Below the pieces are notes generated by a model. It was given only the letters and a program-made list of their open reading frames with translations, was not told where the DNA came from and made no database searches. The position numbers and the translations under genes are program-made. Shown here piece by piece: positions 22,851-34,475 of a stretch of 64,000 nt of DNA (positions are counted from its first letter, which is position 1; each line of letters opens with the position of its first letter). The stretch covers positions 1,353,501 through 1,417,500 of the forward strand of contig JARFJB010001945.1 in the NCBI GenBank assembly GCA_036346205.1. Direction: 5' to 3'. Origin of the DNA: Vesta saturnalis. Taxonomy: Eukaryota > Arthropoda > Insecta > Coleoptera > Lampyridae.

Positions 22851-25485
22851 ACCGGGTGTCCCAAATTCGTTGTAATTGCGGAGTATTTCGGTTGTTATAA
22901 AAGATAGAAACTTGCGGATGTCGAGAACATTTGCTACTTTTTTATAAAACCTTAGATGGTGTAATCAGATTTTTTGTAACTGTTTTAGTTTATCTTTAAA
23001 GATATTAAAAAGATTTAAACGCTATCTTATACATTTTTTTACGCCAAGTTCAGTGGCGTGCTCAATTTTTTTTCGGGGGTACCGTTTTTAAGATATGGGC
23101 CAAACATATAATTTTTTAAATGGGACACCCTGTATTTTTTAAGCTCAATAAATCCCATTTTGTTTTCTCATTTCAGTGATATATATCACTTGCCACTTTT
23201 TTTTTATTAACCATATTGATCGTAAACATTTTAAAATATAACGACATATGGTTCTTAACTGAAACATTCTATATATTTTTTAATTAATTTTATCAATACA
23301 GCTACTTACTTACACAACACATTTATCTTACAACTCTTGGAACTTTATTATCTTACAACGAAATTAAACTAAACAACTTAAACTTAATTATTAAACTTAA
23401 ATATTAAAAACAACACTATATTCTAAATTGTTCAAAATGGTTCCGATTTTCTTCTACACATTTTTGGCAAACCTTAAATATTCTATTTAAAGCACTTAAT
23501 ATATATAAGGGTTTATTTTGTAAATTCCTAAGGGTCTCGTGTGTAGCATTTTGTAATTGAAGGAGAGTATCATACCCCTTGAATAAATTTCGTTTTTAAT
23601 ATGCCCCCATAAAAAAAAGTCTAAAATGGACAAGTCCGGTGACCTTGGAGGCCAATTTACAGGGCCACATTTGCCTATCCACCGATTGGGAAAATGCTCA
23701 TCTAGAAATGGTCTAATAATATGTGCATTATGTGCGGGGGCCCCATCCTGCTGAAAATAAACATGATTTCTGTGGGCTAGTGGAACGTCTTCAAGTAATT
23801 CGGGCAACATATTTTCTAAAATTTGCTGGTAACGAATAGATGTCAAACCTCCGTCAAAAAACTGATACCTTATTTTTGTTCCAAAAACAAAGCACGCAAC
23901 AGAGAACCCAAAACGACCTTGTTGTTGCTGTTGAAAAATTAAGTAATTGTTTTCTTTTGACCAATATCTTGAGTTGTGTCGATTAAAAATTCCTGCACTT
24001 GTTATGTGCGCCTCATCAGATCAAATTACTTGTCTTGCAAAATTAACATTTTCGCGACACATTTGCAGGAACCAGTTGCAGAAATTCATGCGGCGTTCAA
24101 AATCGCCTGGAAGCAGTTGTTGGACTACATGATCTTTATAAGGAACAAAACTATGTTTTCTTAATATACGCTGTGCATTAGTTTTTGAAACCCCAACACT
24201 ATCTTCGATTTTCCTGCAGGAAGTTCGAGGATTTACGGATACATGTGCCAAAACGTTAATTTCCTCATTTTCTTGATTTTCTTTTAAACAAAAAGGATAA
24301 GTATTTTATTATATTTATGTTGTCTGGGTTTTATAAATGAACCAAAATTTAATAAATTATATGTAATTCGTAAAAAAATTGCCTTGTTTGGCTGCCTTCT
24401 CTCAGGAAATCTAAAAGTATGAATCTTTAATATTGGTGTTATAATATTTACTTTATACAATCTTACCGATTAAAATATAATTCGGAAGCCTCTTCTGAAT
24501 TTTAATTACATGGTATATAACATTTAAGCATATCATACTTTTCATAATATTCAAAGGGTTGATTATCTGCATAGCAAAATAAATTAATAAAACTTTAGAG
24601 ATAATAAATATGTAATTATTTAATAATGACATATACACTATGATAGGTATACTAGATCTAACTATCTTTTATTTCGATTGGCAATAGCCACCTATTTTTT
24701 TCTTAGGAATTGATCAACACCTCCAAATTATAAACAACCAGCAAAACCTAGCTTAGGTATATAAGTAAAGGGCAAGTAAGATACACATGATTTTATTATT
24801 TTATTTATTTAAATCTAATATACAAAATACAAATACATATAATAATAACCTGTATAGTTATTGTTGTTACGTTTTTTTCACTACTAATACCTAATAATTA
24901 AACAGAAATAAAAGTCAATACATTAATAATTACTAAATATAGCAAGTGCTGGATCAATATATGACTTTTATAGAATTGCAATACAATTTATTAAACTTAA
25001 TATATAGGGTGTTCTATTTAAGAATCATATGTCGTTATATTTTAAAATGTTTAAAAAAATATGTTTAAAAAAATGAAAAGCGGCAAGTGATATATATCAC
25101 TGAAATGAGAAAAAAAATGGGATTTATTGAGCTTAAAAAATACAAGGTGTCCCATTAAAAAAATTATAAGTTTGGCTTATATCTTAAAAACGGTACCCCC
25201 GAAAAAAAAATCAAGCACGCCACTGAACTTGGCGTAAAAAAATGTATAAGATAGCGTTTAAATCTTTTTGATATCTTTAAAGATAACCGAGATATCGAGG
25301 GGGTCTAAAACGACACACTTTTCAAAATCGCCCTGTATCTCCCAAACTAAAACAGTTACAAAAAATCTGATTACGCCATCTTAAGTTTTATAAAAAAGTA
25401 GCAAAGGTTCGCGACAACCGCAAGTTTCTATCTTTTATAACAACTGAAATACCCCGCAATTACAACGAATTTGGGACACCCGGTA
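22851..25485 (-). mobile_element. Mariner-type element with about 450-bp inverted repeats
   Basis: The left end reads TA-CCGGGTGTCCCAAATTCG, the right end CGAATTTGGGACACCCGG-TA. The inverted repeats continue for roughly 440-480 bases (22851-23290 and 25005-25485); the left one has lost about 70 bases that the right one keeps (CCCCCTCGATATCTCGG). The element sits exactly between two codon blocks of the DUF7869-like gene (GEGFMY and MWTEH), with TA duplicated. It carries one broken transposase. Confidence 0.93.
23490..24420 (-). pseudogene. Mariner-type transposase, nearly full length, broken
   Basis: Starts within the N-terminal domain (FPERRQPNKA near 24400), then after a frameshift the helix-turn-helix (SCRKIEDSVGVSKTNAQRIL). 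The DDE/D core follows: SDEAH (first Asp, about 24020, preceded by a TGA where Trp is expected), FQQDGAPAHNAH (second Asp, about 23750) and PRSPDLSILDFFLWG (third Asp, about 23610). Spacing between the second and third Asp is 36 residues, the same as in the intact protein at 44873. A run of about five Gln lies near 23925. It ends at about 23496. The catalytic residues are intact but the frame is not. Confidence 0.85.
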
Positions 25486-26496
25486 CATAAATCCTTCGCC
25501 AGTGTTACAGTAATGCACGCCGAGATTATACATCCATGATTTTCTTAAGTAAAATGCCTTTCCCACAGTTAAATCAGGGATTGGAAGTGCCTGTTGGAGA
25601 TCGAACGAAATTACGTCTTTTTTATTTCCTTTCCTTGCTTCATTTACTTCATTATTCATGTTTGTCTGCATTGTTTTTGCTCTTCTTTGATGTAATTCTA
25701 ATTGGACTTAATTTGCTTTGTAGCTTTTGTTAGTGTCCAGTAAAATTTTGTGTTGATCACGTTTTGCAAGTGTCACTTTTTGGGAGTTTGAAACCAATAT
25801 TATACTGGTTACAGAAAATTCTTCGATAAGCATCTTCGTTAGCAGGCGAAATACTATGTTCTGTACACCATGGCTTGTAGTATTTCTTATAGAGAGACGC
25901 AATCGAGAGATCATGATCAAGATAGAGCCTGTTAGGATTACATTTTCTAGTATAATGGCTTGTGTACTTAGGAATAGCCTTAATGTGATCATGTAAACTC
26001 TTTACCATTTCATCAGGTAATCGATTCTTACGGTTGTGAATTTGTTTGCATATATTGTATATTCGCTTTTTAGAATTCTGCAGGCCATGCACTGATAAAA
26101 ACTCTTCTAGACTCCTAGAACTTTTACAGAATTCAAAAATATCACATTCCGTGAAGACGTTTGGCGTTTTGTTTTCTTAGGATAAGTTCTTTTTTTTTAG
26201 GTATGGCTTTTATTGTTCCAAATAGGTATGCATTTTGCTTGTCGTAAGAATCCAAATTCCAAAATGAATGAAATATTGTTTTCTCATTTTGCAAAAGTAA
26301 TGTTCTACACTTATTTTTGCAACGACATGGGGAACCTAAATATCTTGTTTCCACTTCACGGCCTTTCCAGTTTTCATATGAGTGACCTAAATCCCTCGGC
26401 TTTTGTGCCTTTATTCGCTTCAAGATTTTGCTGTCGCCACTTGGATTCAGCCTTCTTTTCTGGTGTTTCAAGTGTGACTCTTGATGGAGTGTGTTT

Positions 26497-26766
26497 CTAA
26501 AATTACGAGCAAATTAATTTACGAAATAAGGTAACAAGCCACAAAAGTCTTTTATTTAATTACCTATAAGTCGATCACCAGCGGATTTTGCTATAAAGAT
26601 AAGATCTAGCCATACTATACTAATTTTTGAAGCAGGTTCTACATTAAACTCGATCAATTTTAATTCTAAATCTAAACTAACAACCAAGTAAAAAGTCACG
26701 ATTTCCTCCACAAAGATCTTACTTATTGGTTTAAAAGGTAATAAGCCACAGTGTTTGTAAACTTAC
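26497..26766 (-). other. Intron of the DUF7869-like gene
   Basis: Bounded by a consensus donor (ATG then GTAAGT, 26767/26766) and an acceptor (AATTTTAG, ending 26497). Length is 270 bases. The predicted join does not keep a single open frame, in line with the later decay of the gene. Confidence 0.6.
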
Positions 26767-26890
26767 CATGGTCAGTTGATTCAACATAATCCTTGTCCTT
26801 TATACTGTCGTCTGAGTCGAAGTCTGATTCACTACAGCCAGATTCATCAACCAATTGAAGGGGCCATGTTGATTTATGGGTGGCTTGTTA

Positions 26891-27052
26891 CCTTCCTGCC
26901 TCTGACATACACATAAAATGTAGAGAGTAAAGAAGGAATTTGTCGCATAGTGCTGCCGTCTCTTATTTTTGTTTCCGTAAAAATAAATGTGTGGCTTGTT
27001 CCCCTTTTGATAATAATGATTATGTGTTAAAAGTAAATTTTTTGAAATTGTA
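26891..27052. other. Short intergenic stretch
   Basis: Contains TGTGGCTTGTTCCCC at 26991, one of five related motifs around the DUF7869-like gene. Otherwise nothing seen. Confidence 0.4.
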
Positions 27053-28331
27053 GCTAGAATTTATTGAACGATTTTATTGAAATTTTCGTCAACCATGTCT
27101 TTCATTAGAACAAACAAACCATTAAAATTTGAAAACAAAAGAACAAAAACTAAAAATGTTTTTTTCAAGAATGAGTTGCTCCGACACGATTTGTAATGCA
27201 CTCATTTAGACGGCGTGGGATGCTATCAATCAAGTGATCTATAGCTACCTGTGGTATATCAACCCAAGCTTCTTGAATCCGTAGCCGGAGATCGTGTAAG
27301 TTATCTGGAGGGTGTGCTAAATTACCCAGTCGCCTACCGGCCTCATCCCATACATGTTCAATGGGCGACAACTCAGGCGACCGCGCAGGCCATGGGAGGA
27401 CGGCAATGTTAGCTTCTTCCAAAAAAACGTGTTGTAGCCCTTGCCGTATGAGGGCGCGCATTATCCTGTTGGACAATGGGACTTTCCAGCCCCTGAAGAT
27501 ATGGAAGCGCAACGGGTTCTAGCACATTGGCAATATAACCAGCGGCGTTTAAGTTGCCATTAATGAAGACAAGGGTGATCTGCTACCGTAACATATTGCA
27601 GCCCACATCGTCACTCCTTGTGTGAGGGCTGTGTTGCGTTCCACAAAAAATGTTAGATTTTTACGTTCTCCACGCATCTGTCTGGCCCTCCTACGATCAT
27701 CGTAGGCCCACAAGCAAAACCGGGACTCGTCACTAAACACAATTCGATGCCATTCTTGTGCCCAATTCGCTCTGGACGATATGAACGATGCCCATAAGAC
27801 CTCAACCGGCGATAAACAGATGACATTGATATTCTGGGTCCTACACCTCTCATCCAATCATTTGCAATCGATCAAGTTGTTGAAAATCTGTCTCTTCGCG
27901 ATCTTTAATCCTGCGGGGACGTCCAGATCCAGGGCGACGTTGTTGCGCCACTTCCTCGGACCATTTGGACCAACATATCAATACCGTTGTAACATTTCGG
28001 TTTACACGACGAACAATTTCTCTTAGCGAAAGTCCAGCCTCTTTCATGCCAATAATACGGCCACGCTCAAAATCAGTCAATCGGGAAAAATGTTGATGTT
28101 GACGTACTCTAGGCATTGTTCCCAAGTTTAGAATGAAATTGTGAACAAACAATTTGCAAAATTGACAGTTAATTACACACTGATTGGTTTATTTATTCAA
28201 ATTTATTGTTACTAAGTGCAAAGGAAAAAAAAAGCTACTAACTAGATTTTATTCAAATTTTAATCGTTTGTTTGTTTTAATGAAAGACATCGTTGACGAA
28301 AATTTCAATAAAATCGTTCAACAAATTCTAG
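27053..28331 (-). mobile_element. Tc1-type transposon with about 80-bp inverted repeats
   Basis: Inverted repeats at 27053-27135 (TAGAATTTATTGAACGATTT onward) and 28247-28331 (ending AAAATCGTTCAACAAATTCTA), about 93 percent alike, flank one transposase pseudogene. Length about 1.28 kb. It lies 20 bases from the foldback element at 28351, so the two inserted independently in a small interval. Confidence 0.88.
27165..28116 (-). pseudogene. Tc1-type transposase pseudogene
   Basis: Met at 28116 (MPRVRQHQHFSRLTDFERGR) fits the family start; the longer upstream frame begins inside the 5' region. The paired-like helix-turn-helix is GLSLREIVRRVNRNVTTVLI with the GRPRR hook. The DDE core is HRIVFSDESRFCLW (first Asp, about 27740), QQDNARPHTAR (second Asp, about 27470, in a different frame) and WPARSPELSPIEHVWDE (Glu position, about 27385). 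Normal size is about 340 codons and all domains are present, but there are frameshifts near 27860, 27560 and 27425, the last in a run of T. Confidence 0.9.
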
Positions 28332-28350
28332 GTGTTGATTTATGAAGTGA

Positions 28351-29436
28351 TACAGGAGGACTAAAAGTACCGCATAAATTCAATTAAAATTTAGGTGTTT
28401 GTTTGTTTTAAAAACGACACGGCGATTTTAATTTTTTAGCGATTTTTTGATGCTAAGTTCATGTATAAGAGGTGACTCAAAAATCAATGTATGACTACCA
28501 ACTTCATTTTTCAAATGGAAACACCTATTTTTATTTCATTTTGGATTTTTTTTAATTTTAAGTAAGTTTTATGTACCATGTCCTATACCTAAACTTAACA
28601 GTTATCGAGAATCACATAAGAGAGGGTCAAACGTCCCGCATAAATTTGTTAATACTGAAGGAAATATTTTTCATGAAAATGCTGGAACACGTCAAATATT
28701 GTTTTAGTTATCCATTTTATCCATTTGACGTAACTAACAGTTATCGAGAATGACCATAGAGAGGTAAACTCTTAAATTTTTATGGAACCCCAAGTATATT
28801 ATGACGTTTTTGAGTTCTCTGAGAAACTCTGAACATATTTCATGAAACATGCTCATATCTAAATTCAACAGTGATCGAAAAAATGACATAAAATAGAAAT
28901 GACGATAGAACTATTAATGTAGAAACATATTTTATGTAATATATCCATGTCGATATTCAACTGTTATTGAAACATTTGTTATTTATTAAGTATTAAAGTT
29001 CTGTGATTATTTCTATTTTATGTAATTTTTTCGAACACTGTTGAATTTAGATATGAGTATGTTACATGAAATATGTTCAAAGTTTCTCAAAAAACTCAAA
29101 AACGTCATAATATATTTGGGGCTCCATAAAAAAAATGAAAAAGTAAATTTATCTTCTACATGGGTCACCCTGTATACATGTGTTACGTCAAAAAATGGAT
29201 AAAAATGGTACATAAAACTTACTTAAAATTTAAAGCAGAATCCAAAAATGAAATAAAAAATAGGCGTTTCCATTTGAAAAAATGAATGAATTGTTTTTGG
29301 GCCACCCTGTATATATAAACTTAGCATCAAAAAAATCGCTACAAAAAAATTAAAATCGACGTGTCCCAGCGTTTTTCCAAAAAACAATCACCTAATTTTT
29401 AATTGAATTTATGCGGTACTTTTGACCCTCTCTGTA
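28351..29436. mobile_element. Long foldback element (about 0.5-kb arms), non-coding
   Basis: TACAGGAGGACTAAAAGTACCGCATAA at the left end corresponds to the reverse complement of the right end TTATGCGGTACTTTTGACCC-TCTCTGTA. Arms run to about 28960 and from about 28990, sharing GATGCTAAGTT, ATTATGACGTTTTTGAGTT and ATATCTAAATTCAACAGTG in inverted order. TA at both ends suggests a mariner-like transposition system. The right arm contains two CACCCTGTATA motifs (about 29165 and 29305) typical of mariner ends, so it may be composite. No transposase. Confidence 0.8.
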
Positions 29437-29439
29437 TAT

Positions 29440-31005
29440 CTAAAATTTGACTAACTTAAATAAAGGTCTGTTTTTACAAAACGTACCTTAGCGCCCTTTG
29501 TAAAGTTAATTTTTTGTAAATGGATTTTAACCAAAATTTTTAACTATAGAGTAGTAATCAAAATCGTTTTCGTATTTTTGTCATCGTAGAAAAACGATAC
29601 TTTCACGCATAAGAAGTAAAAAGGAAAATTTTAAAATGTCACATCTCGTAATATCTGATATTATTTAATTTATAGTGCGAACAGGATAATTGAATGTGAT
29701 ATGGGTATAAATCAAATTCAGACATGTGGGCATAGTTAAGATATAGGTATATGATATAACAGATAATAAAATCTACAGATTATGTAATTTATAATTATGT
29801 ACTTCACTTTAGTCAAATTCATATCTACATGTCCTAGATATCAAAAATAATTTTGGCAGATACTCGTCTCAAAAATGTTGTGGAACGACTACAAAGAGTA
29901 CTAGTGTGTCATTGAATGATTTATTATAAAATTAGTTAACAAATACCAAATTGGTAAGTTCACCCAGAATTAAATTAATTAAATCAATACAGTAACCATG
30001 TAATTTTAGGTCAGATATTTGAAATTCTATTAGGAATTAGCTTATTTGCAATTATAGTTGATTAAACCTCACAAAACCATTATATGATTTGCATATTAGG
30101 TATTTGCAACAATTTATTGTCCACGTTTTCGGTGTGCTACATTTCGTACCTAATTAAACTTTATAAATAATTTTTCATTAAAATGGAAACTAAACGTTAA
30201 ATTACAATAAAATAATAGTATTGATAATCTCTCAAAACTAACCAACCATTAACATGCATGATTATGTAATTGATTTGAACTTCTAAATAATATTTAAATA
30301 TTGAATTTTACTTTCCAATTAGCAATTCAAATTTTTGTTTATATTAATCATCCATACATAACAATTGCTGTATTGAATAATAAAACTTGTTAATACATTT
30401 CACATCTTTTACAAAACGCACACACAAGTGTATAAGAAGCTCATTAGATTGTCTCTATTTCCTTTAAATTTCGCTTGTTGTTTCGGAGGTCATGATTTAA
30501 GATCAAAACAAAAGTCGTGATTAACACACCCGCGTGAATGTACAAGACAATAGAATGTGGGTTGAATATGATTTATTTCTACGTGATTCATAAGCCAATT
30601 GGGAATGAGAGAATTGGGTTTTTCCTCAATTCAATTAAACACGAAAATTTAGATGCATTGAAATGTATTTCAAATATTATTTACAATAATGCTTGTACAT
30701 ACGAATCACTTCAGCGTATACTATTCAATACTGCTCGTACCCGATAAATAATATTAAGTGGATGATATTCACAGAATATTATAGGGTTGAGTAAATCTTT
30801 CATAATGTGATGTATTTTTTTTATCCTTCAAAAAACTATTTCTGATAAAATAGGTATACCGGGTGTAAATCAAATAGGTACCAACCATGTAACTCTTGAA
30901 CGCGTCGTTATATTTTGTTCAAATTTTGGCCTGCACATTTTCGTCGAAGCGGTAAGACGTGTTAGTGATGGCTCCTGCTTCTACCTTGGATTAGTGAGTC
31001 AAGGC
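29440..31005. other. AT-rich, nothing recognised
   Basis: No convincing coding block. A 69-codon frame at 30538-30747 has no recognisable family or splice signals. An ATACCGGGTGTAAATCAAAT motif at 30857 could be a solitary transposon end. Confidence 0.4.
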
Positions 31006-31009
31006 CGGA

Positions 31010-32330
31010 TTAAAATGATAATTTCTAAATCAATATCATGTACGGTACGGGTGAGTTTTTGAACATATTTTAGATTCAGCGGTTTTAATATTAATAGTGG
31101 ACAAAGACAGTAATCTAACCAGTAAAATTTTGTAATGCGTACAAAAAAAAAAGGCGCGTAAATAACATTTTGGATTGCTGTACGGTTGAATTTCTACGAA
31201 AAAATTACGGCTTTTTTAAACCCATGCCAGATGTGATTGTTAAAACTCGTAGAAGTGTGGAGTAAGCTTAATGCGCAAATACCGCCCCTTTGTCTTGAAC
31301 TCAAACAGGTAAACATTTTTGCAGTGACAATCAATTATAGAGAAATAATAAAATAACTTAATTTTTAACTAGATCGAATCCGCAGAAGGAAAGCAAATAA
31401 ATAAACAAATAAACAAATAATTTGTAATCGAAATTCTGAATGAAATACGGTTTCTTTTCATCAAATAAATAAAACGCATTTTAGTAGTTAAAAAAAAAAG
31501 GTCAAGTAGTTAGGGGAAACCCGGGCGTTTCTGAAAAATTGAAGTATAACTACATCTTAAATCCGACAGTAAATGAATTAAGTCAATAAATAAAGCAATT
31601 CAGTTTTTAGTAGCAAATTAAACATACTAAATTGAATAGATCCTCATAGTTTTAATTTAAATAATTAGTATCCCTCACTTCTTTACAATATTCATTTTAT
31701 AAATAAGAAATGTAGCTATTTAAGGAAAATTTAGTTTTACTAAAAGTTAACATTAGCGATTGAAGTACAATACCTTCTTTTATTCTCAAATAATAAAACA
31801 AGAAACAAAGTAAAGGCAAAGGGAAAGCAGGTAGGTGCGTCACCAGCAATTGTAAATTGAAAATTTTAATAATAAAAATTTAAAATAGTAAATAGCATAT
31901 TATATGAATCGAGTAAATTAAATAGAGTTGTATAGTTCCAAGTTAAATAACTAACATACTTTTCAATTCGTTTAATAAATAAGAAATTTAAAGAAGTTTT
32001 ACTCTAAAAGTTTACTTTTTTCGATTGAATTCAAATACCTTTTATTTTGAAAACAATAAAACAAGAAATCGGGTAAATTGTAAATTTTTTTGTAATAAAA
32101 ATTTAAACATAAAAGATTATCGTACTTTTTAAGTTAAATAATTAGCTTTATTTCGGTGCTTTCAGTTAAATACGTGTTAATACTTGTTAAATGATAACTT
32201 CTAAATCAATCAAATAAGGTAAGCGTTTGAACAGGTTTTTATATCCATCGGTTTGAATACTAATAATAAACAATGATAATGATAATCTAACCAGTAAAAG
32301 GCTCTTTAGTTGTAATAGGCGCGAAATAAC
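31010..32330 (+). repeat. Interleaved degenerate direct repeats
   Basis: Two nested patterns. (1) GATAA.TTCTAAATCAAT through TAATCTAACCAGTAAAA and GGCGCG.AAATAACAT occurs at about 31015-31175 and again at about 32188-32345. (2) Between them a unit of about 280 bases repeats: ATAAATAAGAAAT, TTTTACT.TAAAAGTT, CGATTGAA, AATAAAACAAGAAA at 31695-31805 and 31975-32065. The outer pair flanks the inner pair, as in a retroelement with terminal direct repeats, but no coding sequence remains. Confidence 0.55.
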
Positions 32331-32764
32331 ATAATAACATTTGGTCGCTAATAAATACCAAGTCCGGTTAAGGAGCGCGGAACCAGAAATCGCGTATAGA
32401 GCAGTATGGTTGAAACGCGTGGTGTGATTGAAGGGTAGGCAAGAGAAAAAAAAAAATGTACATGTATATGTACATTTCGAGATTCATACATTAACTATAC
32501 GATCTATTATTTATATCTATATATTATGTCGTGACAGTAGACAAATAACTGTCCGGTAGTAGGACGATACCGTTAGTAGGGAATGCTACATCGTCCGGGG
32601 CACGATTTGGCCAGTAACCGGTCTGCTCGCTATGGTATTACTCAAGAAAACAATACAATTGCCTCGGATCGACCTGGCTACAAGGGGCGGTCAAGGTGGA
32701 AACAGACAGGCCCCGTTGCTGACGACTGTGCAAGTAATGAATGGTGAGTCGGTACGTGAAACGT

Positions 32765-33320
32765 TAGAGGTATGCATGGTAAAGAATTTGAAAATGCGAA
32801 TGTAATGTACGAAAGACACCTTGATATTCTGTGTGTATCGGAGACAAAGCGCAAAGGAAAGGACGCTGTGGAGATGGAGGATGGCAGCCTGGCACTATGG
32901 TCAGGAGTTGAGACGGAAGTGCATGGCGCAAAGGGGGTTGGGATGATCATAAGTGAAAGAGCGAAAAGATGTGTTAAACAGAACGAATTGGTATCTCCCC
33001 GGGTAATATGGGTTAGAATGAAAGTGGACTTTCGAAAAATCTTTCTTATTGCATGCTATGCACCGGTGAATGGAGAAAGAGACCAGGAGCGTGAGAACTT
33101 CTGGAATGAAGTAGAGAACGTGTTGAAAGTATGTAAGCCAAAGAAAGAGTGATTATAGTGGGGGATATGAACAAATGGGTGGGTGTACAGAGAGAACATA
33201 GTGAACGCGTTCTAGGAAAGTTCGGAGACCAAAGAGTCAATGAGAACGGTGAACACCTGCTGAACATCTGTGTGGAGAAAGCCTGTGTGTATCCAATACG
33301 TGGTTTAAACATAAAAATGT
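32765..33320 (+). pseudogene. LINE copy 2 endonuclease domain
   Basis: MHGKEFENANVMYERHLDIL then CVSETKRKGKD (catalytic Glu), ACYAPVNGERDQERENFW, and after a one-base loss near 33142 IVGDMNKWVGVQREHSERVL (catalytic Asp). A second single-base loss near 33277, revealed by comparison with copy 1, moves the frame again before TWQRGKSKRMIDLIGYDERL, equivalent to the catalytic His region that follows. Confidence 0.88.
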
Positions 33321-34458
33321 GCATATGTATACATGGCAAAGAGGTAAATCTAAACGTATGATAGACTTGATAGGGTATGATGAACGGCTTAAAAACTTGG
33401 TGAAAGACACAAAAGTAATGCGCGGAGCGGAGTGTGGATCGGACCATTTTTTGGTTGTATCGAGAGTGTGTTTAGGGCAAAAGTGGGTCTGGAGAAGGAA
33501 AGCAAACGTAGTGCGAACGTCCAGAATTAGGGTTGACAAACTAGTGGATAATGGTGCGAGAATGAAATACGCAGATGCTGTGAGTAAAGAGTTGAATGTG
33601 AATGAAACAGTGTGGAACGAACAAATAGAAGACACTGACGTTGCAAGTGCATGGATAAGCTTGAAAAACTCTGTTCTCAATTGTGCCGTGCGAATATGTG
33701 GCAGAGTGACTGTAGGTAGACAGACAAAATGTGCTTGGTGGAATGGGTGGGTAAAAAAGGCAGTATGTAAGAAAAAAGATGCGTACATGGCAATGATTGC
33801 TGCAAAAAATGAGACTGAGAAGAAGAGATTGTATGAGGTGTACAGATTAAGAAACAAAGAAGCGAAAGAGGCAGTGAGAATAAGTAAAAAGGAAGTGATG
33901 GCTGTGGAAGGAGAGAAGATGCAGAATGATTTTGAGGGAAACAAAAAACTCTTCTGGAAATGGGTCAAAAATACAAAACGTAGCCCAAAACAGAACGCTG
34001 CAGGAGTGATGAATGCTAGAAACGAAATAGTATGGGACGACTGTGAAGTGAGGAAATGCTGGCAAGAATATTTCGGAAAGCTGTACAGTAGTGAGGAAAA
34101 TAAGACTGAAGGGTTAAATAAGGAGAATATAGAAGAAATGATAGATGAAACTGAGAAGGATATTGGAATAAATGAGGTAGAGAAAACGGTAGGAAGGTTG
34201 AAAAATGGCAAGGGAGTAGGCGTAGATGAAATCACTGGTGAAATGCTCAAGTATGGTGGTGCAAAGCTTATACGATGTGTGAATTATTCAATGTATGCCT
34301 TATGTGTGGAAAAGTGCCGAGTGATTGGAAGAGCGCGATCATTGTACCATTGTATAAAGGTAAGGGGAACAAGAGTGATTGTAAGAACTACAGAGGAATA
34401 AGCTTACTCAGCGTGCCTGGTAAAGTGTTTGGAAGAATACTGATTGATAGAGTACGAT
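33319..34458 (+). pseudogene. LINE copy 2 linker and RT fingers
   Basis: The long frame 33319-34270 gives the end of the endonuclease (GAECGSDHFLVVSRVCLGQK with SDH, the catalytic His), a charged linker and WKWVKNTKRSPKQN. After a four-base loss near 34270 it continues as LFNVCLMCGKVPSDWKSAI, VPLYKGKGNKSDCKNYRGIS. A long open frame on the opposite strand (34250-33237) is an antisense by-product of codon usage here. Confidence 0.85.
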
Positions 34459-34475
34459 AAACTACACAAACTAAG

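Larger units (their letters stand above)
22072..26890 (-). pseudogene. DUF7869-like gene of unknown function, spliced, broken and interrupted
   Basis: Minus-strand gene read from high to low coordinates. A short acidic exon (VDESGCSESDFDSDDSIKDK) ends at a GTAAGT donor (26767/26766). The intron 26766-26497 ends in TTTTAG. The main exon then runs 26496-25490 and, after a transposon, 22850-22072. Recognisable blocks are GSPCRCKNKC (Cys-rich), VHGLQNSKKRIYNICKQIHN, CNPNRLYLDHDLSIASLYKK, ISFDLQQALPIPDLTVGKAF, TEHIAKRGSDEIANVILQYI, VFTDNCGGQNKNWNIMSLWL and LPSDRDFAAIDKHK. The ...FDLQ... and TDNCGGQNKN blocks resemble the DUF7869-type family that is common in insects and suspected to be transposon-derived. 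Frameshifts near 26140, 25760 and 22250 and a stop near 25707 make it a pseudogene. The function is not known to me; a DDE-like fold is an inference from the spaced Asp residues. Confidence 0.75.

Noticed and set aside
30538..30747. 69-codon plus-strand frame
   Set aside because: No recognisable motif, no splice signals and AT-rich codon use; expected by chance.
33237..34250. 337-codon open frame on the minus strand
   Set aside because: It lies antisense to the linker/RT of LINE copy 2, is rich in Ser/Phe/Leu from reversed codons, and matches no family. The plus strand carries the real protein.
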